DNA of 29,627 nt from Rubrolithibacter sp043763625 (lineage in GTDB: Bacteria; Bacteroidota; Bacteroidia; Sphingobacteriales; Sphingobacteriaceae). Below, piece by piece: positions 1-9,721 of this stretch (position 1 is the stretch's first letter; every line of letters starts with the position of its first letter). Location of the stretch: assembly GCA_043763625.1 (NCBI GenBank), contig JAYULL010000155.1, forward strand, positions 1 to 29,627, given 5' to 3'. The position numbers were made by a program, and so were the translations under genes. The notes under the pieces were generated by a model that made no database searches, had not been told where the DNA came from, and saw only the letters and a list, made by a program, of their open reading frames with translations.

Positions 1-100
1 CCTGACAGGCTCAATTGTTTTTTCCGGTGATTATACAAGAGACGGAGCACATTACGGTTTTGTAACCCAAGCATTCAAATTAGTGTTGCGTAAAAAATAA
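1..100 (+). CDS. C-terminal end of an unidentified protein (5' end outside window)
   Basis: Reading from base 2, 32 codons are open before a TAA at 98-100. The tail is rich in alternating hydrophobic and aromatic residues and ends in Leu-Arg-Lys-Lys, which suggests a terminal beta strand of a beta-sandwich or jelly-roll protein. It lies upstream of a GH97 gene on the same strand with a 252-bp gap, so it may belong to the same polysaccharide-utilisation locus. Too little is visible to name a family. The 101-352 gap shows no clear terminator or convincing promoter. Confidence 0.55.
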   Translation, partial: LTGSIVFSGDYTRDGAHYGFVTQAFKLVLRKK

Positions 101-352
101 TTAACTATCTGACCTAGAAGAAAAGAACATCACGACCAATATATAATTAAGTTTTCCTTTAATAAAAACCCGGCAAAAAGTAGATTTAAGTTGCCATAAA
201 TATGCGTGCCTCCGGTACTTTTAGTTAAGGATGGCGCTTTGAAAGATTAAAAATGCAATTGTTGGAAATTATCGAAAGAAGGGAACAGTAGAGTTTTCAC
301 ATTAAGCACAGCTTTAAGAATTAATGGAATTTAACTTATTAGGTATAATAAA

Positions 353-2323
353 ATGAATAAAATACAACGATTGTACGTCCTTATAATGCCGATTTTTTTA
401 TCAAGTATTTGTTTGGCAAGTGTCCCGCCAATTCGGCTTTTATCGCCTGACGGAGAGCTTAAAGCCAGTGTTAGTTTAAGCGATAAAATCTATTACACTA
501 TAGATTTTAAAGGCAGTAAAATTATACTGCCTTCGCCTATTTCAATGGAGTTGGGTACGGGTACTACACTTGGAGCACATCCTGTGCTTTTGGGTCAAAA
601 ATCGATTAAAGTAAATAAAGAAGTCCCAACTCCCTTCTACGGACGCCGTCGTTCTATCACAGACAATTACAACGAGCTCACCCTTATTTTTAAAGGAGGC
701 TTCGAAGTCGTGTTCAGGGTATATAATGAGGGATTGGCCTATCGGTTTAAAACGAAGCTTCCGGGAAAAATTATCATTAAAAAGGAAGAAGCTTCGTTCA
801 ATTTTGCAGGAGATTATCCCTTATATTATATTCCCAAAGTGCAATTAGATAACTCAGGAGAAGGCCGCTACTCCATTACAGAAATTTCAAAAATTCCGGA
901 CGATGTCTATGGACTTACCCCGGTGCTGGCTGCTATCCCCAACGGCCCTAAAGTGGCGATTACTGAGGCTTCACTTTTTGATTATGCCGGATTAAATATC
1001 ATGCGGAATCCTGCAGCTTCCAACGCTCTTAAAGGAACTTTTGCTCCTGATGTAGCGGAAGAAGAGCCTAACGGTTGGGTTTATAAAATAACCAAACGCA
1101 AAAACTACATCGCAGAAACAGTCGGTCGGCGAGATTTTCCGTGGCGGATTGTAACAGTAGCAGAGGACGATGCGCAGTTGGCGGATAATGATATGGTGTA
1201 TAAATTGGCTAAACCTACTGTACCCTCAACCGACTTAAGTTGGATAAAACCGGGCAAAGCAGCGTGGGACTGGTGGGCAGATTGGTCAGTTAAAGGTGTA
1301 GATTTTAAGGGTGAGCAAGAAAGCTTGGAGTATTATAAATATCTTATTGATTTTGCTGCCGCCAATCATTTGGAATATATAGAAGTATCCGTCGGGTGGA
1401 TGAACGACCAAAATATCCTGAATGTAAGCCCTAAGATTCGTATGCCTGAGCTGATGCAATATGCGAAAAGAAAAAAAGTGGGAGTAATGGTTTGGGTAGT
1501 CGCTCAAACGTTAGAGCGGCAGTTTAAACCTGCTTTTGATTTGTTTACACAATTAGGCGTAGCAGGCGTTAAAGTAGATTTTATGGAAGCAGATCATCAA
1601 GGACGTATTAACTACTACGAAAAGATTGCTCAAGAATGCATGAAACGAAAACTGATGGTTTATTATCACGGAGCGTGCAAACCTACCGGTTTGGAGCGTA
1701 CATATCCTTGCATCATTAATTACGAAGGTGTCCAGGCAAATGAATGGAACAAATGGTCGAAAGACGAAACGCCCGGGCATACGGTAAATGTAGCATTTAT
1801 ACGGTCACTTGCGGGACCAATGGATATGAATTGTGGTGCTATGCGCAACGGGCAAGGCGATGCATTTACTGTGAGTAACAGTTTGCCGATGAGTCAAGGA
1901 ACCCGCTGTCACCAGTTGGGCATGTACATAACCTACATAGCGCCGTTTTCAATGGTTGCAGATTCTCCGGATGAATATATCAGCGATAAGCATTGTATTG
2001 ACTTAATTGCATCTATCCCTACCGTTTGGGACAACTCCAAAGCTATAGCGGGAAAGATTGGAGAATACATTGTTATGGCGCGCAATAAAGGAGCAGATTG
2101 GTTTGTTTCCGGTATTAACAACGAAAAGCCTTTAAAAGGTGAAATGAAGCTCGAATTTTTAGGAGCCGGAGCTTACACCGCTCAGATATTTTCGGATGGG
2201 GTTAATGCAGATAAAGTGGGAACTGATTACAGCATTAAAACTATCCACGTTACTTCCGGCACAATCATTCCTTATAAAATGGCGCCGGGGGGCGGCTTCG
2301 TAATTAAAATTTTAAAGAAGTAA
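353..2323 (+). CDS. Secreted glycoside hydrolase family 97 (alpha-galactosidase / beta-L-arabinopyranosidase-like)
   Basis: The 656-residue protein has the GH97 layout: a signal peptide (about 1-22), an N-terminal beta-sandwich with LLSPDGELKASVSL near 29-42, a central TIM barrel starting near the WDWWADW motif (about 305-311), and a short C-terminal beta domain. Barrel motifs include GVKVDFM with Asp409 and NYEGVQANE with Glu458 and Glu464. In GH97, an Asp at the KVDF position is the nucleophile of retaining alpha-galactosidase-type members, whereas SusB-type inverting alpha-glucosidases use glutamates elsewhere, so the retaining group is favoured (inference). Some retaining GH97 enzymes also cleave beta-L-arabinopyranosides, which would fit the pentonate-type genes downstream. 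Length is normal for the family. Expected location is the periplasm or outer membrane. The family call is firm; the substrate is not. Confidence 0.93.
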   Translation: MNKIQRLYVLIMPIFLSSICLASVPPIRLLSPDGELKASVSLSDKIYYTIDFKGSKIILPSPISMELGTGTTLGAHPVLLGQKSIKVNKEVPTPFYGRRRSITDNYNELTLIFKGGFEVVFRVYNEGLAYRFKTKLPGKIIIKKEEASFNFAGDYPLYYIPKVQLDNSGEGRYSITEISKIPDDVYGLTPVLAAIPNGPKVAITEASLFDYAGLNIMRNPAASNALKGTFAPDVAEEEPNGWVYKITKRKNYIAETVGRRDFPWRIVTVAEDDAQLADNDMVYKLAKPTVPSTDLSWIKPGKAAWDWWADWSVKGVDFKGEQESLEYYKYLIDFAAANHLEYIEVSVGWMNDQNILNVSPKIRMPELMQYAKRKKVGVMVWVVAQTLERQFKPAFDLFTQLGVAGVKVDFMEADHQGRINYYEKIAQECMKRKLMVYYHGACKPTGLERTYPCIINYEGVQANEWNKWSKDETPGHTVNVAFIRSLAGPMDMNCGAMRNGQGDAFTVSNSLPMSQGTRCHQLGMYITYIAPFSMVADSPDEYISDKHCIDLIASIPTVWDNSKAIAGKIGEYIVMARNKGADWFVSGINNEKPLKGEMKLEFLGAGAYTAQIFSDGVNADKVGTDYSIKTIHVTSGTIIPYKMAPGGGFVIKILKK

Positions 2324-2439
2324 GTAGCTTTTTTAATCTTCTATATTTGATGAAAAGCTTTCAATAAGAATTTTGCCAACTATCAATAGGGTTAAAGCTA
2401 GTTTGATTTTAAGCCGCATAACGTAATTAGTCAAGAGAA

Positions 2440-3500
2440 ATGACTGCTAAAAAGCCTGTTTTCTTTATTCTTGTTTTTATAGTTCTTTGGTTCTTTGCTA
2501 CTTTTTCCACATCTGCACAATTAAGAATAGTGTGTATCGGGAACTCAATTACACAGGGCAAAGCCGGAATAAAGCCCGACAGCAGCTACGAGTTCAGTTA
2601 CCGCCCTTGGCTTTGGGAAAAGCTAATTAAATCCGGATTTAAAGTGGATATGGTTGGCTACAATCCCTACTTTTTTGATGAGAGCGAGGGCAATTTGACG
2701 ATGAAATTTGAGACAAACAGTGTTCCCTTTGATCGAAACGCTGAGGCTTACTACGGTATCACGAGCGATCTCTTCTTGAACGGAAGTCCGTCGGCCGGCT
2801 GGACGGGAGCCCCGCTGCCAAAATTTAGCGATAGGATAAACGACCCCAAAAAAGGCTATACGGCAGATATAGCATTAATTCATGTAGGAACTAATGATCC
2901 GGATAGCACCGCAGACCAAGTCGAAGCTACCAACCAAAATATCCGAACAATAGTGCACGTGCTTCGAAGCAAAAATCCCTCGGTGGTAGTTTTGGTTGCC
3001 AAGCTGATTACAGGCTGGAAAAAATAAATACCCGTGTTGTTTCCTTATGCGGCGTGTGGAATACTACGCAATCACCGGTAGTTGCTGTTGATTTAGCAAC
3101 AGGATTTATCAATGATCCTAAAAATAAAGGCTCAATGACCTATGATTATGTTCACCCGAATAAAGCCGGGCAATTGTTTATGACGGAGAGGTGGTATCGA
3201 GCAATTTTGCAGAACTTGAATGATAGAAATTCTCCGACTCTTAAATCAAAGCAAATTGCTGTAAGTAAAAGCAGCAGTTCTGCAACTTTGTCTTGGGCTA
3301 AGGCAAAGGATAATTACGGGATCCAATGTTATATTTTAATTGTAGATGGAAAGGTAGTGGCTAAGACCGGTCCCGATAATGAACATTATACACTCCATGG
3401 CCTTTCTTGGGGTCGAAATTATAAGATCGGTATCGTTGCCCAAGATTGGTCGGGCAATACTTCTAAGGAAGTGTTTAAAATGGTACAACTAAAAAAATAG
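2440..3500 (+). pseudogene. SGNH/GDSL-type hydrolase with C-terminal Fn3-like domain, split by a frameshift
   Basis: The first frame (2440-3027) encodes a signal peptide ending near STSAQ, the block I motif CIGNSITQG with the nucleophile Ser, and the block III motif HVGTND. It stops at TAA 3025-3027, directly after six A's (3019-3024). Reading one base back, the sequence continues as KINTRVVSL and then TTQSPVVAVD, reaching the block V catalytic pair in YDYVHPNKAG (Asp and His) and a beta-sandwich, fibronectin III-like tail to TAG at 3500. A lost A in the A run explains the break. The segment before TTQSPVV also looks some residues shorter than usual. The first fragment alone lacks the catalytic Asp-His. 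SGNH enzymes of this kind are usually carbohydrate esterases or related hydrolases. It could be a true pseudogene, a sequencing error or, less likely, programmed slippage. Confidence 0.85.
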
Positions 3501-3562
3501 CAATGCGGTGTTTTCGGGTTCTTTTTTAGTAACTCTTAAACGATTACCCGACAATCTCTCTT

Positions 3563-3593
3563 TTTGTGCCTTTTAAATTAATGTCTACTTTTA
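3563..3593 (+). promoter_or_regulatory. Bacteroidetes-type promoter directly in front of the GntR gene
   Basis: TTTG at 3563-3566 is followed after exactly 19 bp by TACTTTTA at 3586-3593, seven of eight matches to the -7 box TAnnTTTG. The -7 box ends four bases before the ATG at 3598, so transcription would start at or very near the start codon. That implies a leaderless or near-leaderless mRNA. This is based on motif and spacing only. Confidence 0.5.
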
Positions 3594-3597
3594 GCGG

Positions 3598-4236
3598 ATG
3601 AAAACCGACTCGCTTTCATTAAAGGCCTATACAGAAATCAGAAGGAAAATTCTTTCTCAGCAGATAGGCGCAAATACTCGTTTAAAGGAAGACGAATGGG
3701 CACTTAAAATCGGCGTAAGCAGGATGGCTATACGCGAAGCTCTAAATAGACTGCTAGGAGAAGGTTTATTAAAGGTGGGAGATAAGGGCGGCTATTTTGT
3801 TAAGCCTATGACAGTAGAGGACGTAAAATTAATTCGGGAATTAAGAGAGATATTAGAGATAGGCGCATTAAGGCTGGCATATGAAAAAATTACGCCGGAA
3901 GAAATCAAACAATTAGAAAAAATATGTGATGATTTTTCGATGATGGCCTCTCAGGGCTACGTAAGCGGCACGTGCGAAGCTGATATAAAATTTCACGAAA
4001 CCTTGATGAAAAGCGCTCATAACGAGAAGCTTCTACACATCTATATATCAGGCCATATTCCCTTATTTCATGAAAAAATAGGCAAAGCGCTTTGCACAAT
4101 AGACGATCATGAACAAACAGATAAAGAGCATCGGCTAATCGTGAAAGCACTAAAGGCACGAGATCTGAAGCTGGCCGAGGAAACATTAAGTGCTCATTTT
4201 GAAAGAGGTGTAGCTGCTGTACTTGATATAGAGTAA
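3598..4236 (+). CDS. FadR-subfamily GntR transcriptional regulator
   Basis: The 212-residue protein has an N-terminal winged helix-turn-helix (about 9-70) with the recognition-helix stretch SRMAIREALNRL (41-52) and wing GGYFV (64-68). The C-terminal all-helical FCD domain carries a metal-ligand set Asp129, His133, His178 and His200. FCD regulators of this type bind a sugar acid or other carboxylate and usually repress nearby catabolic genes; TNGT-N(2-3)-ACNA-like palindromes are the common FadR-type operator. Such GTWWAC palindromes occur before susC, 239 bp downstream of this gene, and in the divergent promoter region near 10.58 kb. It is therefore the likely pathway regulator, with a lactone, aldonate or 2-keto-3-deoxy acid as candidate inducer (inference). 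A promoter abuts the start codon. Confidence 0.9.
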   Translation: MKTDSLSLKAYTEIRRKILSQQIGANTRLKEDEWALKIGVSRMAIREALNRLLGEGLLKVGDKGGYFVKPMTVEDVKLIRELREILEIGALRLAYEKITPEEIKQLEKICDDFSMMASQGYVSGTCEADIKFHETLMKSAHNEKLLHIYISGHIPLFHEKIGKALCTIDDHEQTDKEHRLIVKALKARDLKLAEETLSAHFERGVAAVLDIE

Positions 4237-4474
4237 CCCCGCTCCGGCCGTTTTTTTGGTTTAATACATCAATAGCCAAGCACAAAATGCCGAATGTTTT
4301 ACTCGGAAACCCGTAATCGGGAGCCTCTTCCGGTAACCTTTCCGCATCCATAAAAATAAATTAAGGTTCCGGTAAGATACTTCTCTTCCCTTCTACTTAT
4401 TAAAAGATTCGCGTCAGGTTCAAGGGACGAATTCCTACTTGCAGATCTTTCCTAAGAAGTTTTCCTTTAAAAAA

Positions 4475-4526
4475 GTAAACAAAAAATAAAATAAATTGTA
4501 AACATTAATTTAATTATTTAGTTTAC
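4475..4526. promoter_or_regulatory. Triple GTWWAC operator array upstream of susC
   Basis: GTAAAC at 4475-4480, GTAAAC at 4498-4503 and GTTTAC at 4521-4526 start exactly 23 bp apart. Each is a GTWWAC palindrome in an A/T context that resembles the FadR-type half sites. The same 23-bp pair occurs at 10579 and 10602. The array sits 47-98 bp before the susC start, where a repressor would act. The -7 octamer equivalent to the one in the divergent region (4514-4521) is degenerate here; TACATTTA at 4524-4531 is another weak candidate. The remainder of the 336-bp gap after the GntR gene (4237-4474) shows no gene that I can support. Confidence 0.6.
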
Positions 4527-4572
4527 ATTTACTTATTATAACCAATTCAATTAAACCATAATCTAAATTACT

Positions 4573-7500
4573 ATGCTGCACTGTAATTTGCCGGAAGAGG
4601 GTAGTAAACCGTTCTTCGTGCAAGGTTTCCTAGTACTGAATTTTTTGTGTGTCACCTTAATGCTGTGTCTGTCAAACCCCACTTTTGCGCAGCAGTCTGT
4701 AAGTGGCACCGTTTCGAGTAATGACTCTGCTTTAGTAGGCGTATCGGTCAAAGTTAAAGGGGAGAACAAAGCAACTCAAACTAATGCAAGCGGCCGGTAT
4801 ATGATCACTGTTGGCCCTAACGCGAGACTAGTTTTTTCGATGATCGGCTACCTCACGCAGGAAATTTCGGTAAGAGATTCGAAAATCATAAACGTTCAAT
4901 TAACAGTTGAATCAAAGGCACTGGAGCAAGTGGTTGTAATTGGTTACGGTACATCCAAGAAAGCCACAGTAACAGGAGCAATTGCTACTGTTAAAGGGGC
5001 TGAGTTAGTTAAATCGCCTGCTATGAACTTAAGTAACAGTATGGCAGGTCGATTAGCAGGGGTTACTGCTGTTACTCGCAGCGGCGAGCCGGGGAATGAT
5101 GGAAGTCTTTTGAGAATCCGAGGTTCAAATACCTTGAATGATAATTCTCCGCTTATAGTTGTAGATGGAATTGCAGGTAGGGTATTAGAGCGGATTGACC
5201 CGGCTGACATCGAGAGCGTATCTGTTTTAAAGGATGCTTCTGCCGCTATATACGGTGCTCGAGCTGCTAACGGTGTGATTCTGATTACCACTAAACGAGG
5301 TGCCGGAGGCACACCCAAAATAACTGTTTCGCTAAATCAAGGATTCGCTTCGCCTAGTGTAGTTCCAAAAATGGCCGATGCAGCTACTTATGCGCAAATG
5401 GTTAATGAGATTAAAGTGTATCGAAACCAGAATGCTGTATACACAGACGAGGATATTCAAAAGTATAGAGACGGATCTGATCCTTGGGGGCATCCTAATA
5501 CCAATTGGTTCGATGCTACATATAAACCATATTCGGCACAGCGCTACGGAAACGCTACTCTTTCCGGGGGAACTGATGCGATGCGATATTTGGTCTCGGT
5601 AGGTTATAGATACCAAGATGCTATCTACAGAAACAGCGCTACAAATTATTCGCAAGCTAATTTCAGAACCAATCTAGACGGTAAGATTTCTAAAAATATT
5701 CGTTTAAGCTTTGATGTTGCGGGCAGGCAGGAAAATAGAAATTATCCTACCCGTTCCGCGGACAATATTTTTTCTTCCGCCATTAGGGGTAAACCTAATG
5801 TGGCAGCTTACTGGCCCAACGGACTACCGGGACCGGATATAGAAAGAGGTGAAAACCCTGTAGTTTTAGTAACTGATCAAACCGGTTATGATAAAGACAT
5901 TAATTATATTTTGGAAAGTAATGCAAAGCTGGATATAACCATTCCCTGGATAACCGGGCTTTCATTCACTACCAACGCCTCAATTGATAAAAATATTAAG
6001 AACCATAAATTATGGCAAACTCCTTGGTTCCTGTACTATTGGGATGGTACATCTTACGGCCCTGATAATACCCCTTCGCTTACTAAAACAGCAAGAGGCT
6101 ATGCATCTCCACAGTTGTCGCAGGATATGGCTGACGGGAAAAGAACTACGTTAAACGCATTGCTTAATTACGCAACTGTTATCGGAGAAAATCATCGGAT
6201 AAAAGGCTTAGCGGGGATCGAGAGGATAAAAGGGGCTTCGATGAATTTTCTAACCTCCCGCAGGTACTTTATATCTTCTGCTGCCGATCAACTTTTTGCC
6301 GGCGGAGATCAGGATATTGCTAATAGCGGATCGGCAAGTATTAACGCTCGTTTAAATTATTTCGGCCGTTTAAATTATAGCTTTAAAGAGAGGTATTTGG
6401 CAGAGTTTGTGTTCAGATACGATGGTTCATACATATTCCCGGTAGGTAAACAGTTCGGATTCTTTCCGGGAATATCTTTAGGTTACCGTATTTCGGAAGA
6501 AGCTTTTTGGAAGAATGACTTGTCCTTTATAAATAATTTCAAACTACGCACTTCCTGGGGTAAAACCGGAAATGATTTAATAAATCCGTATCAATACATT
6601 CAAAGTTATGGCTTCGGCAGAAATGCGGTATTCAACGGTACTACTGAAAATAAGTCATTGCAAGAACTTCGCATACCAAACCCGTTTGTTACTTGGGAAG
6701 TCGCAAACCAATCGAACGTAGGATTTGATGCGCAATTGCTTGACGGTCACTTAAGTTTCTCGGCTGATTATTTCCATAACCTTCGAACCAATATCTTAAG
6801 TTTTAGAAATGCCTCGGTACCGGCTACCACCGGCTTAACTCTTCCACGCCAAAACATCGGTGAAGTGTTAAACAGAGGTTACGAATTTGAACTGGGTTAT
6901 CGCAATCAAACGGGCAACTTCAGCTACAACGTTTCGGTAAACGGCGGCTACCAAAAAAACAAAATACAATTTTGGGATGAAACTCCCGGAGCTCCTGTTT
7001 ACCAGAAATCCACGGGGCATCCTATGAACACTTCTTTGTATTATGAAGCAATAGGAATATTTAAAGATGAAGCGGCTGTTGCAGCATATCCGCATTGGGA
7101 TAATGCACGTCCGGGTGATATTATTTTTAAAGATGTAAACGGGGATAATGCAATTAACGGCTTGGATAGGGTTAGAAGTGATAAAAACGATATACCTACT
7201 TTTTCCGGAGGCTTAAATCTTGATCTGGCATATAAAAACTTTTATGCAACAGCACTTCTGCAAGGAGCTTTAGGGGCAGTACGAACTCAATGGACCTTCT
7301 CCGGCGAAAGCGGTAACTTCTTAGCCGAGGATGCTAACGGGCGTTGGACACCTGAAAACCCCGATGCAGAAAAACCGAGAACATGGAATTTTACCGATGA
7401 ATACTGGGTTGGTAACTATGGCGCTAGCAATACCTATTTCATGCGAAACAACAATTATATGAGACTTAAAACACTCGAGGTGGGATATAATATACCGGGT

Positions 7501-7662
7501 TCTCTAATTAACAAAGCCGGAATAAATAACGTGCGAGTTTATTTAAGTGGGCTTAATATTTTTACTATTGATAAACTTGAAAACTTTGATCCGGAAACTA
7601 GCGGCAACAACCCCTACCCATCCAACAAGGTGTACAATTTAGGCCTGAGCGTAACTTTTTAA
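4573..7662 (+). CDS. SusC-like TonB-dependent outer-membrane receptor
   Basis: A 1029-residue outer-membrane importer of the SusC/RagA family. An N-terminal signal region ends near NPTFAQ (residues 35-40). A carboxypeptidase-D regulatory-like beta-sandwich follows (about 42-115, with VSGTVSSNDSALVGVSV), then the linker EQVVVIGYGT near 120, typical of SusC. The plug domain contains LLRIRGSNTLNDNSPLIVVDG and ends in AANGVILITTKRG. The rest is a 22-strand barrel with a C-terminal aromatic, terminating in LGLSVTF. It takes up oligosaccharides in complex with the SusD-like lipoprotein encoded four bases downstream. It is preceded by the GTWWAC array, so it is probably controlled by the adjacent GntR regulator rather than by an ECF sigma or hybrid two-component system. 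Confidence 0.95.
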   Translation: MLHCNLPEEGSKPFFVQGFLVLNFLCVTLMLCLSNPTFAQQSVSGTVSSNDSALVGVSVKVKGENKATQTNASGRYMITVGPNARLVFSMIGYLTQEISVRDSKIINVQLTVESKALEQVVVIGYGTSKKATVTGAIATVKGAELVKSPAMNLSNSMAGRLAGVTAVTRSGEPGNDGSLLRIRGSNTLNDNSPLIVVDGIAGRVLERIDPADIESVSVLKDASAAIYGARAANGVILITTKRGAGGTPKITVSLNQGFASPSVVPKMADAATYAQMVNEIKVYRNQNAVYTDEDIQKYRDGSDPWGHPNTNWFDATYKPYSAQRYGNATLSGGTDAMRYLVSVGYRYQDAIYRNSATNYSQANFRTNLDGKISKNIRLSFDVAGRQENRNYPTRSADNIFSSAIRGKPNVAAYWPNGLPGPDIERGENPVVLVTDQTGYDKDINYILESNAKLDITIPWITGLSFTTNASIDKNIKNHKLWQTPWFLYYWDGTSYGPDNTPSLTKTARGYASPQLSQDMADGKRTTLNALLNYATVIGENHRIKGLAGIERIKGASMNFLTSRRYFISSAADQLFAGGDQDIANSGSASINARLNYFGRLNYSFKERYLAEFVFRYDGSYIFPVGKQFGFFPGISLGYRISEEAFWKNDLSFINNFKLRTSWGKTGNDLINPYQYIQSYGFGRNAVFNGTTENKSLQELRIPNPFVTWEVANQSNVGFDAQLLDGHLSFSADYFHNLRTNILSFRNASVPATTGLTLPRQNIGEVLNRGYEFELGYRNQTGNFSYNVSVNGGYQKNKIQFWDETPGAPVYQKSTGHPMNTSLYYEAIGIFKDEAAVAAYPHWDNARPGDIIFKDVNGDNAINGLDRVRSDKNDIPTFSGGLNLDLAYKNFYATALLQGALGAVRTQWTFSGESGNFLAEDANGRWTPENPDAEKPRTWNFTDEYWVGNYGASNTYFMRNNNYMRLKTLEVGYNIPGSLINKAGINNVRVYLSGLNIFTIDKLENFDPETSGNNPYPSNKVYNLGLSVTF

Positions 7663-7666
7663 TCGA

Positions 7667-9469
7667 ATGAAAATGAAAAAGAACACTACAATATTTTTGT
7701 TTCTGACAGTCCTGTTATTATCAGTCACAGCATGTAAGAAAGATTTTCTTGATACAAAACCTTTGGATGAGTTTTCTAACGGCGACACTTGGAAGGACCC
7801 GGCCCTGATACAGGCATATGTTAACGGTATTTATAGCAGTATTAATAATCCTGCAAACGGTGGCGACGGCGTTTTAAAGGCTGAGTTTGTGGACGAAATG
7901 CATGATCAGTGGTATAACTTTCGTTCATTCCATAACTCTTTAATGACGCCGGACGATAATGCCAATTGGTTTCAGGAAGATTGGACCAAAATGTATAAAA
8001 CGGTTCGAGCATGTAACATGTTTTTGGAAAACATAGACAAAGGCGGTGCCAACTTTGATACTACAAAAGTAGATGATAAAACGGTCAAGGACCGAATGAA
8101 AGGCGAAGTACACTTTCTGCGAGCTTACTTGTATCATCAGCTTACATCCTTGTACGGGGGCGTTCCGATTATCGCTAAAGTTTACGGGCTTACTGACGAT
8201 TTTAATGTTAAACGTGATACTTATGCTGATTGCGTAAAGTTTATAATTGCAGAGTTAGATGCCGCCGCAACTTTGTTGCCTCGCGTACAAAGCGGCGCAA
8301 ATAAAGGACGTGCAACCTTAGGAGCTGCATTGGCTTTAAAAGCTAGAGTTTTGTTGCACGCAGCAAGCGATTTGCACAATACTGCCGTGTTTCCGGGATA
8401 CGCACAGCAAGAACTGCTTAGATATACAGACGGAGACAGAGCAGCCCGTTGGACAGCAGCCAGAGATGCGGCTAAGGCTGTAATGGACCTAGGTTTATAC
8501 GGCTTGTATAAGGAAAATCCCGCTCCCGGTGATGATATAGTTAAAAATCTTACTGATCTTTTTCTTCTAAAAAGTACTGAAGAAGATATTTTTGTTAGGA
8601 ACTATGTGGGCAAATCTTACGAAAATAATTTAGCCCTTGTTGCCGGTCCAAACGGATACCATTTGTATGGAGAGGACACTCCTGCAGGTGAAATGGTAGA
8701 TGATTATGAGATGGCCGACGGTACAAAATTTGGCTGGAATGATCCGGTAAAAGCCAAAGAACCTTATAAAAATCGGGAGCCTCGTTTTTATGCTAATATA
8801 TTGTATGAAGGTGCAAAATTTAAAACGCGTCCGCCTGATGTTGTAGGATTAGATCCGCTAGGGGTAATCCAAGTAGGCACTTGGCAAAAGTGGGATAATG
8901 CTTCCAACAAAATGGTAGAAGTTTACGGGATAGACAGCCGTAAAGGTCCGATTGAAGATTTTAACGGAGGTTATACCGGCTATTACTTACGTAAATTTAT
9001 CGACCCTAGTGTCGACGGTCAATTCTTCGGGCAAGATGTACCTTGGCGTTATATTCGATTTGCTGAAGTATTGCTTAACTATGCTGAAGCCTCCATTGAA
9101 CTAGGTTTTGACGCTGATGCTCGTTCGGCTATAAACAGAATCAGAACACGAGCCGGACTGCCGCCGGTAACGGAATCAGGCGCCGCATTAAAACAACGTT
9201 ATAGAAACGAAAGACGAATAGAGTTGGCATTCGAAGAACATCGTTTTTTCGACGTAAGAAGATGGGTTATTGGTCCGCAGGTATACAAGCAATTAAGTGG
9301 TGTAAGCGTTTTATATAAAATTAATGACGATAAAACTACGGCAACCATTCCTACTATCACACCGATAGTTGTTCAGCCTAGTGCGTGGTTAGATAAATCT
9401 TATTTCTTTCCTATAATAAGGGATGAAATGAATAAGAATTCCTTGCTGGTTCAAAACCCGGGATATTAA
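7667..9469 (+). CDS. SusD-like glycan-binding lipoprotein (RagB/SusD family)
   Basis: A 600-residue surface lipoprotein with a lipobox ending LSVTAC (Cys23), followed by KKDFLDTKP, the usual start of mature SusD proteins. The N-terminal SusD-like region includes MKGEVHFLRAYLYHQLTSLYGGVPI (about 144-168), and the RagB/SusD C-terminal part includes RYIRFAEVLLNYAEA and RIRTRAGLP followed by RNERRIELAFEEHRFFDVRRW. It pairs with the SusC protein encoded four bases upstream, and the two genes form an operon ended by the hairpin at 9525-9549. An in-frame ATG six bases downstream is an alternative start. Ligand specificity cannot be read from the sequence. Confidence 0.95.
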   Translation: MKMKKNTTIFLFLTVLLLSVTACKKDFLDTKPLDEFSNGDTWKDPALIQAYVNGIYSSINNPANGGDGVLKAEFVDEMHDQWYNFRSFHNSLMTPDDNANWFQEDWTKMYKTVRACNMFLENIDKGGANFDTTKVDDKTVKDRMKGEVHFLRAYLYHQLTSLYGGVPIIAKVYGLTDDFNVKRDTYADCVKFIIAELDAAATLLPRVQSGANKGRATLGAALALKARVLLHAASDLHNTAVFPGYAQQELLRYTDGDRAARWTAARDAAKAVMDLGLYGLYKENPAPGDDIVKNLTDLFLLKSTEEDIFVRNYVGKSYENNLALVAGPNGYHLYGEDTPAGEMVDDYEMADGTKFGWNDPVKAKEPYKNREPRFYANILYEGAKFKTRPPDVVGLDPLGVIQVGTWQKWDNASNKMVEVYGIDSRKGPIEDFNGGYTGYYLRKFIDPSVDGQFFGQDVPWRYIRFAEVLLNYAEASIELGFDADARSAINRIRTRAGLPPVTESGAALKQRYRNERRIELAFEEHRFFDVRRWVIGPQVYKQLSGVSVLYKINDDKTTATIPTITPIVVQPSAWLDKSYFFPIIRDEMNKNSLLVQNPGY

Positions 9470-9524
9470 TAGTTAGAATTATATTTCAGTTAGTAGTTAG
9501 TTACAGTTTGGTAGTGCGAACTGC

Positions 9525-9549
9525 AAAAGGTCGGGATTCCCGGCCTTTT
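9525..9549. terminator. Intrinsic terminator after susCD (potentially bidirectional)
   Basis: AAAAGGTCGGG (9525-9535) pairs with CCCGGCCTTTT (9539-9549) around an ATT loop, with one T-G wobble. A and T runs on either side would allow function in both directions, between the susD end and the convergent SDR gene. No gene is visible in 9470-9721 apart from this. Confidence 0.75.
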
Positions 9550-9721
9550 GATTTGGGTTTGTAACAGCGAGAAAGGGGCAACTTTTTTGTTTGCTAACTT
9601 ACTTTACCGCTTCGGTGGGCTGAATTTTTGCCGAGTTGGTGTTTACTGCTCCATAAATTATTCAACTTGCCAAAAACAGATTTTTTGGTATTAACTGATT
9701 TGTTTTGTATTAAAACGCCTC

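Noticed and set aside
3019..3030. Programmed -1 ribosomal frameshift in the SGNH gene
   Set aside because: The A run could slip, but no downstream stimulatory structure is evident and a second frameshifted gene with an A run exists in the window; a lost base is simpler.
4238..4262. Possible terminator after the GntR gene (CCGGCCG followed by a T run)
   Set aside because: The GC block is a palindrome without room for a loop, so no convincing stem-loop can be drawn.
3905..4351. Minus-strand 148-codon open frame beginning MDAERLPEEAPDYG
   Set aside because: Most of it is the reverse complement of the GntR gene; the part outside has no recognisable domain or start context.
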